From an uncultured Desulfovibrio sp. (GTDB taxonomy: Bacteria; Desulfobacterota; Desulfovibrionia; Desulfovibrionales; Desulfovibrionaceae): 14,132 bases of DNA. The DNA lies in assembly GCF_949282365.1 (NCBI RefSeq), contig NZ_CASDOY010000052.1, positions 1 to 14,132 on the forward strand, read 5' to 3'. Positions 1-7,618 of the stretch are shown piece after piece. The translations under genes were made by a program, and so were the position numbers. How positions within the stretch are numbered: position 1 is the stretch's first letter; every line of letters starts with the position of its first letter. The notes below the pieces were generated by a model, which made no database searches, was not told where the DNA came from, and worked only from the letters and a program-made list of their open reading frames with translations.

Positions 1-67
1 CGCCATCCGGTCGCGCGTTGCTGTCGATGCCCGTAGCTTCCTTCGTCGCAACGGGCACGGCCACGGT

Positions 68-100
68 CCCCGGGAGGCCCGTCCGGGCCCGGTCCCGGGG
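68..100. repeat. GC-rich nested inverted repeat
   Basis: CCCCGGGA (68-75) is the reverse complement of TCCCGGGG (93-100). Inside it GGCCCG (76-81) is complementary to CGGGCC (84-89), with three unpaired bases (90-92). The whole could fold into one long hairpin or be bound as DNA by a dimeric regulator. No T-run follows on either strand, so it is not a standard terminator. It lies about 140 bases upstream of the sigma54-like site, a distance typical of enhancer sites, but that link is speculative. Confidence 0.5.
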
Positions 101-229
101 CGTGTCCGCGTGTCCGCTGTGCCGCTGTCAGGGACGCGCTCCGGGGCAGGCCCGGCCACGGGGCCAGAAATCCCCGGCCGCCAAGCCTTTGCGGGGCCCG
201 CAGCGCACGAAAAACGTGACGGCTTTGAC

Positions 230-244
230 TGGATTTTTTCATGC
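230..244 (+). promoter_or_regulatory. Possible sigma54 (-24/-12) promoter of hdrC operon
   Basis: TGG at 230-232 and TGC at 242-244 place the near-invariant GG and GC of a sigma54 promoter at the correct 10-base separation, 66 bases before the hdrC start. The other consensus positions match poorly (ATT where CAC is expected), so this is only a candidate. Sigma54 control of hdr-flx operons has been proposed in Desulfovibrio, which makes the site worth noting. A sigma70 promoter using TTGACT at 225-230 is an alternative, but it lacks a well-spaced -10 box. Confidence 0.22.
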
Positions 245-309
245 GGACGCGCTAGGCTACTGCAAATTGGTATGTCTTTGTCCTTCAGACTCTAACCTTG
301 AGAGTTTCC

Positions 310-894
310 ATGAACGACGCCATTGATCTGACCCGAAAGCGTGACCGCGACTTCACCGCCGCGGTGGAAGCGCAGAGCGGGCAAAACGTCTCCACCTGTT
401 ACCAGTGCGGCAACTGCTCGGCCGGCTGTCCCGCGGGCTTCGTCTACGACCTGCAGGCCAACCAGATCATGCGCGGTGTGCAGCTGGGCCTCAAAGAACA
501 GGTGCTGAACTCCCGCTCCCTGTGGATGTGTCTGTCCTGTTCCACCTGCAGCCTCCGCTGCCCCAACAATATCGACGTGGCAGAGGTCATGGAGACCCTG
601 CGCCACATGGCCCGCAAGGAAGGCTACGTGGCCGTGCCCAAGGTGGAAAAATTCTGGTTCTCCTTCCTCGACACCGTGCGCAAGTTCGGGCGGACGTACG
701 AGATCGGCACCATGGTCCTGTACATGCTGCGTTCCATGCGCGTCTTCACGGACCTGGACCTGGCTCCCCAGGCCCTGGCCAAGCGCAAGCTGGGCTTCAA
801 GCCCCATTCCATTCCCAACGGCGGCGCCGAGGCTGTGGGCCGCATCATGACCCGCTACAAGGAACGCGCCAAGCGTGAGGGGGTGCGCCCATGA
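310..894 (+). CDS. hdrC: Heterodisulfide reductase subunit C (HdrC)
   Basis: This 194-residue soluble iron-sulfur protein relays electrons between HdrA and the catalytic HdrB. Two classical [4Fe-4S] motifs are visible: C30, C33, C36, C40 and C74, C77, C80, C84, each followed by proline. The rest is helical with no membrane segment, as in soluble HdrC and unlike membrane-bound HdrE-linked forms. I chose the ATG at 310, preceded by a weak GAGAG Shine-Dalgarno at 300-304. A TTG at 298 in the same frame would add four residues but has no ribosome site. The stop overlaps the hdrB start (ATGA), indicating translational coupling. It is the first gene of an unbroken hdrCBA-flx operon. Identity as HdrC is firm from motif and order; the physiological partner disulfide (probably DsrC) is inferred from the family. 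Confidence 0.94.
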   Translation: MNDAIDLTRKRDRDFTAAVEAQSGQNVSTCYQCGNCSAGCPAGFVYDLQANQIMRGVQLGLKEQVLNSRSLWMCLSCSTCSLRCPNNIDVAEVMETLRHMARKEGYVAVPKVEKFWFSFLDTVRKFGRTYEIGTMVLYMLRSMRVFTDLDLAPQALAKRKLGFKPHSIPNGGAEAVGRIMTRYKERAKREGVRP

Positions 895-1808
895 GACTTG
901 CCTACTATCCCGGCTGTTCGGCCAAGGGCTCCTCGGCCGATTACGAAATCTCCACCCAGGCCGTGTGCGATGCCCTGGGCATGCGTCTGGAAGAGCTGCC
1001 CGAATGGAACTGCTGCGGCTCCACGCCCGCCCATGCGGTGGATACCGAGCTTTCCGCGGCCCTGTGCGCGCGCAACCTGGACATCGCCGCCCGCGCCAAC
1101 GCCGACATGGTGGTGACGCCCTGTCCGAGCTGCCTGTCCAACCTGCGCCATGCGGCCAAACGCATGGAGAAGCCGGAGTTCCGCGCCCGCGTCAACGATC
1201 TGCTGGACAGGCCCGCGGCCGAGAGCTTCCCGCCCGTGACCTCGGTCATGCAGAGCATCGCCCAGCTCTATGACGCCAAGGCCATCGCCGCCCATGTGCG
1301 CCGCAGCCTGCGCGGCCTCAAGCTGGTGGCCTATTACGGCTGTCTCATGAGCCGCCCGGCGGAACTGATGCAGTTCGGCGATCCCGAGAACCCCACCATG
1401 ATGGAAGACCTGCTCTCCGCCTGCGGCGCGCAGATGCTGGACTTCCCGCTCAAGACCGAATGCTGCGGCGCCTCCTTCGGCATCCCGGAACGTCCCATGA
1501 CCGCCAGGCTGTCGGGCCGCATCCTCGAAGTGGCCACCAACATGGGCGCCGACGCCATCGTGGTGGCCTGTCCCCTGTGCCAGATGAACCTGGACCTGCG
1601 CCAGAAACAGGCCATGAAGGGCGTCGACCGCACCTTCAATATGCCGGTGCTCTACTATACCCAGATCATGGGCCTTGCCTTCGGCATGCTGCCCAGCGAA
1701 CTGGGCCTCGACAAACTGGTGGTCAGCGCCAGCGACCTGGTGGAGCGCATCCTGGACGCCCGGCGTGAAGACGCCCGGGCCCAGGCCCCCGAAGGAGATA
1801 AAGCATGA
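891..1808 (+). CDS. hdrB: Heterodisulfide reductase subunit B (HdrB), catalytic
   Basis: HdrB reduces the disulfide substrate of the complex using two non-cubane [4Fe-4S] clusters. This 305-residue protein has both CCG domains complete: C9, C41-C42, C78, C81, and C151, C191-C192, C227, C230. This gives the expected C-x31-CC-x35-CxxC spacing in the first and a matching second set. Intact sets in both halves argue for a working enzyme rather than a degenerate electron carrier. In methanogens the substrate is CoM-S-S-CoB; in sulfate reducers, which lack it, the trisulfide or disulfide of DsrC is the favoured candidate (inference). The start overlaps the hdrC stop by four bases and the stop overlaps hdrA by four bases. 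GGAGAT just before the end (1794-1799) serves as the ribosome site for hdrA. The C-terminal 20 residues are charged and probably disordered. Confidence 0.95.
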   Translation: MRLAYYPGCSAKGSSADYEISTQAVCDALGMRLEELPEWNCCGSTPAHAVDTELSAALCARNLDIAARANADMVVTPCPSCLSNLRHAAKRMEKPEFRARVNDLLDRPAAESFPPVTSVMQSIAQLYDAKAIAAHVRRSLRGLKLVAYYGCLMSRPAELMQFGDPENPTMMEDLLSACGAQMLDFPLKTECCGASFGIPERPMTARLSGRILEVATNMGADAIVVACPLCQMNLDLRQKQAMKGVDRTFNMPVLYYTQIMGLAFGMLPSELGLDKLVVSASDLVERILDARREDARAQAPEGDKA

Positions 1809-3766
1809 GAATAGGCGTTTTCATCTGTCACTGCGGCAGCAACATCGCCGGCACCGTTGATTGCGCCAAGGTCGCCGAGACGGCCCGCACCTATCCCGAT
1901 GTGGTCTACGCCGTGGACCTGATGTACTCCTGTGCCGAGCCCGGCCAGGCCGCCATCGAGGCGGCCATCCACGAACACAAACTGGACGGCGTGGTGGTGG
2001 CCTCCTGCAGCCCGCGCATGCACGAGCCCACCTTCCGCCGCACCGTGGAACGCGCCGGCCTGAACCGCTACATGTTCGAAATGGCCAACATCCGCGAGCA
2101 CGTCTCGTGGATCGGCAAGGACAAGACGGCCAATACCAACAAGGCCGCCGAACTGGTGGAGATGGCCGTCGCCAAGCTGCGCAACAACAAGCCGCTGTTC
2201 TCCAAGTCCTTCGACATCAACAAGCGCGTGCTCATCATCGGCGGCGGCGTGGCCGGCATCCAGGCCGCCCTGGACTGCGCCGAGGGCGGCGTGCCGGTGG
2301 TGCTGGTGGAACGCCAGCCCACCATCGGCGGCAAGATGGCCAAGCTGGACAAGACCTTCCCCACCGTGGACTGCTCGGCCTGCATCCTGGGCCCCAAGAT
2401 GGTGGACGTGGCCCAGCATCCCAACATCACGCTCTACGCCATGTCGGAAGTGGAGGACATCTCCGGCTATGTGGGCAACTTCTCCGTCAAGATCCGCAAG
2501 CGCGCCACCTATGTGGACTGGAGCCTGTGCACCGGCTGCGGCGCCTGTACGGAAAAATGCCCCAGCAAGAAGACCCCCGACGCCTTCAATGAATTCACCG
2601 GCCCCACCACGGCCATCAACATCGCCTTCCCGCAGGCCATCCCCAAGAAGGCGGTCATCAATCCCCAGTACTGCCGCCAGATGACCAAGGGCAAGTGCGG
2701 CGTCTGCGCCAAGGTCTGCCCCACGGGCGCCATCAAGTACGACATGCAGGACGAGATCATCACCGAGGAAGTGGGCTGCATCGTGGCCGCCACCGGTTAT
2801 GACCTCATGGACTGGACCATCTACGAGGAATACGGCGGCGGTCGCTATCCCGACGTCATCACCTCCCTGCAGTACGAACGCCTGCTCTCCGCCTCCGGCC
2901 CCACCGAAGGCCACATCAAGCGTCCTTCCGACGGCAAGGAGCCCCAGAGCGTGGTCTTCATCCAGTGCGTGGGCTCGCGCGACAAGTCCATCGGCCGCCC
3001 CTACTGCTCGGGCTTCTGCTGCATGTACACCGCCAAGCAGGCCGTGCTGACCAAGGACCACATCCCCACGTCCCAGTCCTACGTCTTCTACATGGACATC
3101 CGCGCCCCATCCAAGCTCTATGACGAGTTCACCCGCCGGGCCATGGAGGAATACGGCACGGAATACATCCGCGGCCGCGTGTCCAAGATCTATCCCGACG
3201 GCAACGGCCAGTACATCGTCAAGGGCGTGGACACCCTGCTGGGCCAGCCCGTGGAGATCCGCGCCGACCTGGTGGTCCTGGCCGTGGGCATCGAAGCCAG
3301 CAAGGGCTCCCCGCAGCTGGCCGAAAAGCTGCGCATCTCCTACGACAGCTACGGCTTCTTCATGGAGAGCCATCCCAAGCTGAAGCCCGTGGAGACCAAT
3401 ACCGCCGGCGTCTTCCTTGCCGGCGTCTGCCAGGGCACCAAGGACATCCCCTCGTCGGTGTCCCAGGGCTCGGCCGCCGCGGCCAAGGTGCTGGCGCTCT
3501 TTGCCCGCGACAAACTGGAAAATGACCCGCAGATCGCGCAGGTGGACATGAAGCGCTGCGTGGACTGCGGCAAGTGCATCCGCTGCTGCCCCTTCGGCGC
3601 CATCACCGAAGTGGAGTTCCGCGGCAAGATGTACGCCCAGGTTATCGAAACCGTATGTCAGGGTTGCGGTGTGTGTACCTCCACCTGTCCGCAGGGGGCC
3701 ATCCAGCTTTCGCACGCTACTGACAATCAGATCCTTGCGGAGGTGAATGCCTTATGCCAGTGCTGA
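1805..3766 (+). CDS. hdrA: Heterodisulfide reductase subunit A (HdrA), bifurcating flavoprotein
   Basis: HdrA is the FAD-containing hub at which electrons are split between a low-potential acceptor (ferredoxin) and the HdrBC disulfide branch. At 653 residues it is full length. In order it shows an N-terminal domain rich in cysteines (C8, C10, C20, C43, C68), a dinucleotide-binding GGGVAGIQAA at 146-155, the HdrA-typical DCSAC at 189-193, and an inserted ferredoxin motif C242, C245, C248, C252. Next come C290, C298, C301, C305 with a CPTGAI signature, a cysteine group C401, C405, C406, and a C-terminal two-cluster ferredoxin domain (C585, C588, C591, C595 and C618, C621, C624, C628). Its start overlaps hdrB and its end overlaps the next gene by 13 bases. 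No residue expected for flavin or cluster binding appears lost. It is a long HdrA with a C-terminal ferredoxin domain. Confidence 0.96.
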   Translation: MRIGVFICHCGSNIAGTVDCAKVAETARTYPDVVYAVDLMYSCAEPGQAAIEAAIHEHKLDGVVVASCSPRMHEPTFRRTVERAGLNRYMFEMANIREHVSWIGKDKTANTNKAAELVEMAVAKLRNNKPLFSKSFDINKRVLIIGGGVAGIQAALDCAEGGVPVVLVERQPTIGGKMAKLDKTFPTVDCSACILGPKMVDVAQHPNITLYAMSEVEDISGYVGNFSVKIRKRATYVDWSLCTGCGACTEKCPSKKTPDAFNEFTGPTTAINIAFPQAIPKKAVINPQYCRQMTKGKCGVCAKVCPTGAIKYDMQDEIITEEVGCIVAATGYDLMDWTIYEEYGGGRYPDVITSLQYERLLSASGPTEGHIKRPSDGKEPQSVVFIQCVGSRDKSIGRPYCSGFCCMYTAKQAVLTKDHIPTSQSYVFYMDIRAPSKLYDEFTRRAMEEYGTEYIRGRVSKIYPDGNGQYIVKGVDTLLGQPVEIRADLVVLAVGIEASKGSPQLAEKLRISYDSYGFFMESHPKLKPVETNTAGVFLAGVCQGTKDIPSSVSQGSAAAAKVLALFARDKLENDPQIAQVDMKRCVDCGKCIRCCPFGAITEVEFRGKMYAQVIETVCQGCGVCTSTCPQGAIQLSHATDNQILAEVNALCQC

Positions 3767-5202
3767 ATGGCAAAGAACTGCGGATCGTAGGCTTTCTTTG
3801 CAACTGGTGTTCCTACGGCGGTGCCGACACCGCCGGGGTCGCCCGCGCCACCCAGCCCACCGACCTGCGTATCATCCGTGTCCCCTGTTCGGGCCGTATC
3901 GACCCGCTGTTCATCGTGCGCGCTCTGCTCAACGGTGCGGACGGCGTGCTGGTGTCGGGCTGCCACCCGCGTGACTGCCACTATTCCGCCGGCAACTACT
4001 ATGCCCGCCGCCGTCTGGAAGTGCTCAAACAGTTCCTGCCCGTGCTGGGCATCGACGACCGCCGTTTCGAGTACACCTGGGTCTCGGCGTCCGAAGGCCA
4101 GCGCTGGCAGCATGTGGTGACCACCTTCACCGACCGCATCCACAAGCTGGGCCCCGCGCCCCGCTTCGACGATCCCGAGCCGCTGCTCAAGGTGGTGGAC
4201 ATGGCCCTCACGTCCCTGCGTCCGCTGGGCACGGGCCAGCATGCCAAACTGGACGAGCTCAAGGCCGCCATCAAGGCCAAGCTGCCCGAGCTGGACTGCG
4301 TCATCGGCTGGCAGCAGGGTTACGACGCCGTGCATACGGTGCCGCTGTTCATGCGCACGCCCGAAGACGTGGACAAGCTGGTCTGGGGCCCCTTCAACGT
4401 CAACAACCCCGCCACCTACCTGCCCGGCTTCAAGGGCAAGAAGGTGGGCATCGTGGTCAAGGGCTGCGACTCCCGTTCCGTGGTGGAACTGCTGCAGGAA
4501 AAGCTCATCGACCGCGACGACGTGACCATCTTCGCCATGCCCTGCGAGGGCACGCTGGACATGGCCCGCGTGGACAAGGAGCTGGGCCGCTACAACAGGA
4601 TCGACAGCGTGGTCTATGACGATGCCGGCGTCACCGTCACCGCCGACGGCAAGGAACACCGCTTCTGCATGACCGAATGCGCCCAGGGCAAATGCTACGG
4701 CTGCACCATGCCCACGGCCCAGGTGGCCGATACCCTGGCCGGCGCCCCCACCACGGTGGACGGCACGCCCGGCACGCCGCCCGAGCTGGCCCTGCTGGAT
4801 TCCATGACCCTGCCCGAGCGCATGGCCTTCTGGCGCGGCCAGATGGAACGCTGCCTGCGCTGCTACGCCTGCCGCAACGCCTGTCCCATGTGCGTCTGCC
4901 GCGACTACTGCGTGGCCGAGAGCCGCGATCCCCACTGGATGACCCAGGAAGACAGCCTGCGCGAAAAGCTGTACTTCCAGACCATCCACGCCCTGCATCT
5001 GGCCGGCCGCTGCACCGGTTGCGGCGAATGCCAGCGGGCCTGTCCCGTGGGCATCCCGATCCTGGCCCTGCGCCAGCAGATCGGCCGCGCCGTGAGCCAG
5101 CTCTTCGACGGCTACAAGGCCGGCATGGACCCCGAGGCCGTGCCGCCGCTCCTGGGCTACGAGCTGGAAGAAAAGAACATCCATGAGAGGGAGTGGAAAT
5201 GA
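3754..5202 (+). CDS. flxCD: Fused FlxD-FlxC electron-transfer protein (MvhD-like + iron-sulfur)
   Basis: One 482-residue chain carries two functions often described as separate subunits. Residues 1-140 are an MvhD/FlxD domain, which docks on HdrA and holds a [2Fe-2S] cluster; its cysteines are C16, C19, C45, C70 and C75 (GCHPRDCHY). Residues 145-482 resemble FlxC, a relative of F420-hydrogenase/formate dehydrogenase beta-type iron-sulfur proteins. This part has C238, C264, a cysteine group C305-C317, and two [4Fe-4S] motifs, C367, C370, C373, C377 and C420, C423, C426, C430. The ATG at 3754 follows GGAGGTG (3739-3745) and lies inside the end of hdrA. The frame is continuous across the junction, so it is a genuine fusion and not two genes. 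The protein would bridge FlxA/FlxB and HdrA. Domain assignment is strong; the exact order of electron flow is inferred. Confidence 0.9.
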   Translation: MPVLNGKELRIVGFLCNWCSYGGADTAGVARATQPTDLRIIRVPCSGRIDPLFIVRALLNGADGVLVSGCHPRDCHYSAGNYYARRRLEVLKQFLPVLGIDDRRFEYTWVSASEGQRWQHVVTTFTDRIHKLGPAPRFDDPEPLLKVVDMALTSLRPLGTGQHAKLDELKAAIKAKLPELDCVIGWQQGYDAVHTVPLFMRTPEDVDKLVWGPFNVNNPATYLPGFKGKKVGIVVKGCDSRSVVELLQEKLIDRDDVTIFAMPCEGTLDMARVDKELGRYNRIDSVVYDDAGVTVTADGKEHRFCMTECAQGKCYGCTMPTAQVADTLAGAPTTVDGTPGTPPELALLDSMTLPERMAFWRGQMERCLRCYACRNACPMCVCRDYCVAESRDPHWMTQEDSLREKLYFQTIHALHLAGRCTGCGECQRACPVGIPILALRQQIGRAVSQLFDGYKAGMDPEAVPPLLGYELEEKNIHEREWK

Positions 5203-6251
5203 GCATAACCCGTTTCGTCACCGCTGACGGCCTGCCCGCCTTTCTGGCTCACCTCTCCAAGAGCGCCCGCGTGCTGGCTCCGGCGGAAAAGCCGGGCAAC
5301 AAGACCGCGGTCGTGTTCGAGCCCTGGAAGGAAGGCAAGCCTTTCACCCTGGCCAAGGCCACCGTGCCCGCCAAGGGAGCCGTGCTGCCCCAGTGCGAAG
5401 TGCTGGTGCGTTACAGCAAGACCAAGGACCCGGAAGATCCGGGCAAATGCACCCTGACCCTGGACGATACGCCGCAGGCCGAACCCACCGTGGTCTTCGG
5501 CAGCCGTCCCTGTGACGCCCGCGGCTATGTGACCCTGGACCGGCCCTACCTGAACGGCCCCTTCGAGGACCCGTACTACAAGGCCCGCCGCGACCAGCTC
5601 ACCGTCGTCACCCTGACCTGTCCCAGCGGCTGCAGCACCTGCTTCTGCCACTGGGTGGGCGGCGGCCCCACCTCGCCGGAAGGCTCCGACGTGCTGATGA
5701 CCGAAGTGGAGGGCGGCTATGTGCTGCAGGCCATGACCGACAGGGGCACGGCCCTGCTGGAGGGCAGCGGCCTGCCCGACGGCGCCGACCGTTTCGCCGA
5801 TGCCGAAGCCGCCCGCAAGGCCGCCTGGGCCAGCCTGGACAAGGCGCCCAATCTGGCCGAGGCCCCGGCCAGGGTGGCCGCGCGCTTCGAGGATGTGACC
5901 TTCTGGGAGCAGGAGACCGACCGCTGTCTGTCCTGCGGGGCGTGCACCTACTTCTGCCCCACCTGCTACTGCTTCAACATCACCGACGAAGGCGACGGCC
6001 TCAACGGCCGTGAGGGCCGCCGTCTGCGCACCTGGGACAACTGCATGTCGCCCCTGTTCACGCGCGAGGCCAGCGGTCACAACCCGCGCATGGCCAAGGC
6101 CCTGCGCATGCGCAACCGCGTGTCGCACAAGTTCTCCACCTATCCCGAGAACTGGGGGGCCTTCTCCTGCAACGGCTGCGGCCGCTGCGTGAGCAACTGC
6201 CCCGTGCATCTGGATATCCGCGCCATCGTGCTCGACGCCATCAACAAGTAG
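5199..6251 (+). CDS. flxB: FlxB, 4Fe-4S dicluster electron-transfer subunit
   Basis: This 350-residue protein is related to anaerobic sulfite reductase subunit A / hydrogenase beta-type iron-sulfur proteins and passes electrons from the flavoprotein FlxA into the Flx-Hdr complex. The N-terminal half has the family's GSRPCDARGY (101-110) and a cysteine cluster C141, C145, C148, C150. The C-terminal half has two [4Fe-4S] motifs, C243, C246, C249, C253 and C324, C327, C330, C334. I chose ATG 5199, which overlaps the preceding stop (ATGA) and sits five bases after AGGGAG (5188-5193). An in-frame GTG at 5193 would use up that ribosome site and is rejected. It is soluble, with no signal or membrane segment. 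Its place before flxA fits the known Flx gene set. Confidence 0.9.
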   Translation: MSITRFVTADGLPAFLAHLSKSARVLAPAEKPGNKTAVVFEPWKEGKPFTLAKATVPAKGAVLPQCEVLVRYSKTKDPEDPGKCTLTLDDTPQAEPTVVFGSRPCDARGYVTLDRPYLNGPFEDPYYKARRDQLTVVTLTCPSGCSTCFCHWVGGGPTSPEGSDVLMTEVEGGYVLQAMTDRGTALLEGSGLPDGADRFADAEAARKAAWASLDKAPNLAEAPARVAARFEDVTFWEQETDRCLSCGACTYFCPTCYCFNITDEGDGLNGREGRRLRTWDNCMSPLFTREASGHNPRMAKALRMRNRVSHKFSTYPENWGAFSCNGCGRCVSNCPVHLDIRAIVLDAINK

Positions 6252-6261
6252 GAGTTCGTTC

Positions 6262-7563
6262 ATGGCTACCAAGAAAACCACCACCAAGAGCAAAAGCACG
6301 AAGGCCGCCAAGCCCGCCGCGTCCCGGACCCGGGCCAAGGCGGCGGCCGCTCCCGCGGAAGCCGCGGACGTGGCCGTGCGCCCCGCGGACAGTCCCGTGC
6401 TCAAGGAAAGCCATGCGCCCGTGGTCAAGGAAAGCCCCGTGCCGGCCGAAGCCGTGAAGGCCGAGGCCCCGGCCGTGGCCGAACCTGCCCAGGCTCCCGC
6501 CGTGGCTGAAGAAAAGCCCGCCCGTGCCAGGAAGGCCAAGCCTGCCGAAGCCGCGCCCAAGGCCGAGGAAAAGCCCGTGGAAGCGGCTCCCAAGGCCGAA
6601 GAAAAGGCTGAAAAGCCCGCCGAAGCGGCCCCCGCGGAAGCGCCCAGGGCCGAAGCCAAAGCCGCCAAAAGCGTGGCGCTCAAGCCCCGTCCCGACGGCC
6701 GCATGCTGCGCGAGATCACGCCCCGTCCCCAGCAGGCGGGCAATCCCTACAAGCCCATGCTGGCCACGGTGGTGGAGACCATCCAGGAGACCGGCAACAT
6801 CAGGACCCTGCGCGTGGTGCTGGACGATCCCGAACAGATGGCCGCCTTCACCTACGAGCCCGGCCAGGTGGGCCAGCTCTCGGTCTTCGGCGTGGGCGAG
6901 TCCACCTTCGTCATCAACACCCCGCCGTCCCAGAAGGACTACCTGCAGTTCTCCGTCATGCAGGCCGGCGAAGTGACCTCGGCCATCCATCGCCTGAACG
7001 TGGGCGACAAGGTGGGCGTGCGCGCGCCGCTGGGCAACTTCTTCCCCTACAAGGAATGGAAGGGCAAAAACCTCTTCTTCGTGGGCGGCGGCATCGGCAT
7101 GGCCCCCATCCGCACCATCATGCTGCATGTGCTGGAGCACAAGGCCGATTACGGCAAGGTGAGCCTGCTCTACGGCGCTCGCTCGCCGCGCGACATGGCC
7201 TTCAGCTACGAGCTGGACGGCTGGATGGCCAACCCCGACCTGGATTGCACGCTCTGCATCGACAATCCCTTCGAAGGCTGGCCGCACAAGGTGGGCCTGA
7301 TCCCCAACGTGCTCACCGAGCTCAACCCCAGCCCGGACAATTGCGTGGCCGTGCTCTGCGGCCCGCCCATCATGATCAAGTTCACCCTGATGGCGCTGGA
7401 AAAACTGGGCTTCCAGCCCGAGAACATCGTGACCACCCTGGAAAAGCGCATGAAGTGCGGCATCGGCATCTGCGGCCGCTGCAATATCGGCAGCCACTAT
7501 GTCTGTGTGGACGGCCCGGTGTTCACCATGGCCCAGCTCAAGGAACTGCCGCCCGAACTGTAA
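6262..7563 (+). CDS. flxA: FlxA, NAD(P)H-oxidising flavoprotein with long low-complexity N-terminus
   Basis: FlxA oxidises NAD(P)H and feeds electrons to FlxB/FlxC. Residues about 160-433 form a ferredoxin-reductase-like module: a flavin-binding barrel with FVINTPP (216-222), a nucleotide-binding GGGIGMAPIR (275-284), LCGPP (365-369), and a C-terminal [2Fe-2S] motif C399, C404, C407, C415 as in PyrK, AsrB and sulfhydrogenase gamma subunits. Residues 1-145 are very unusual: almost only Ala, Lys, Pro, Glu and Val with imperfect repeats of PAEAAPKAEEKP. This part is likely disordered and histone-H1- or linker-like. The ATG at 6262 has a good AGGAG (6250-6254), while the internal Met148 at 6703 has none, so the extension is real. 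It is the last gene of the operon, 10 bases after flxB, followed by a terminator. NADH versus NADPH preference cannot be read from the sequence. Confidence 0.9.
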   Translation: MATKKTTTKSKSTKAAKPAASRTRAKAAAAPAEAADVAVRPADSPVLKESHAPVVKESPVPAEAVKAEAPAVAEPAQAPAVAEEKPARARKAKPAEAAPKAEEKPVEAAPKAEEKAEKPAEAAPAEAPRAEAKAAKSVALKPRPDGRMLREITPRPQQAGNPYKPMLATVVETIQETGNIRTLRVVLDDPEQMAAFTYEPGQVGQLSVFGVGESTFVINTPPSQKDYLQFSVMQAGEVTSAIHRLNVGDKVGVRAPLGNFFPYKEWKGKNLFFVGGGIGMAPIRTIMLHVLEHKADYGKVSLLYGARSPRDMAFSYELDGWMANPDLDCTLCIDNPFEGWPHKVGLIPNVLTELNPSPDNCVAVLCGPPIMIKFTLMALEKLGFQPENIVTTLEKRMKCGIGICGRCNIGSHYVCVDGPVFTMAQLKELPPEL

Positions 7564-7585
7564 CGGGCGCCACGTCCGCTTTCTG

Positions 7586-7618
7586 AAGGAAGGGGTCTTC
7601 GGGCCCCTTCCTTTTTTT
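7586..7618 (+). terminator. Intrinsic terminator of the hdr-flx operon
   Basis: AAGGAAGGGGTC (7586-7597) pairs with the sequence at 7602-7613 to give a 12-bp stem with one G-U pair, closed by a stable UUCG tetraloop (7598-7601). A run of seven T (7612-7618) follows. It lies 23 bases after the flxA stop. Confidence 0.93.

Larger units (their letters stand above)
1..309. other. Non-coding leader upstream of the hdr-flx operon
   Basis: No convincing gene lies here; the short open frames have no ribosome binding site and arise from high GC. The left part (about 55-200) is extremely GC-rich and contains a nested inverted repeat (68-100). The right part (205-300) is more AT-rich and must carry the promoter of the operon. 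TTGACT at 225-230 looks like a -35 box, but no good -10 box sits 16-18 bases later: TAGGCT at 253-258 is 22 bases away. A sigma54-like arrangement is listed separately. Positions 1-17 could be the tail of an upstream unit, but nothing identifies it. Confidence 0.6.

Noticed and set aside
18..326. 102-residue frame upstream of hdrC
   Set aside because: No ribosome site, biased composition, and it overlaps the hdrC start in another frame.
1655..3715. 686-residue open frame on the minus strand opposite hdrA
   Set aside because: It lies wholly antisense to the clearly identified hdrB/hdrA, has a His/Gly/Ala-rich sequence typical of reverse frames in GC-rich genes, and has no recognisable domain.
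5193..5201. GTG at 5193 as start of flxB
   Set aside because: It falls inside the AGGGAG ribosome site that serves ATG 5199, and the ATGA overlap with the previous stop fits the rest of the operon.
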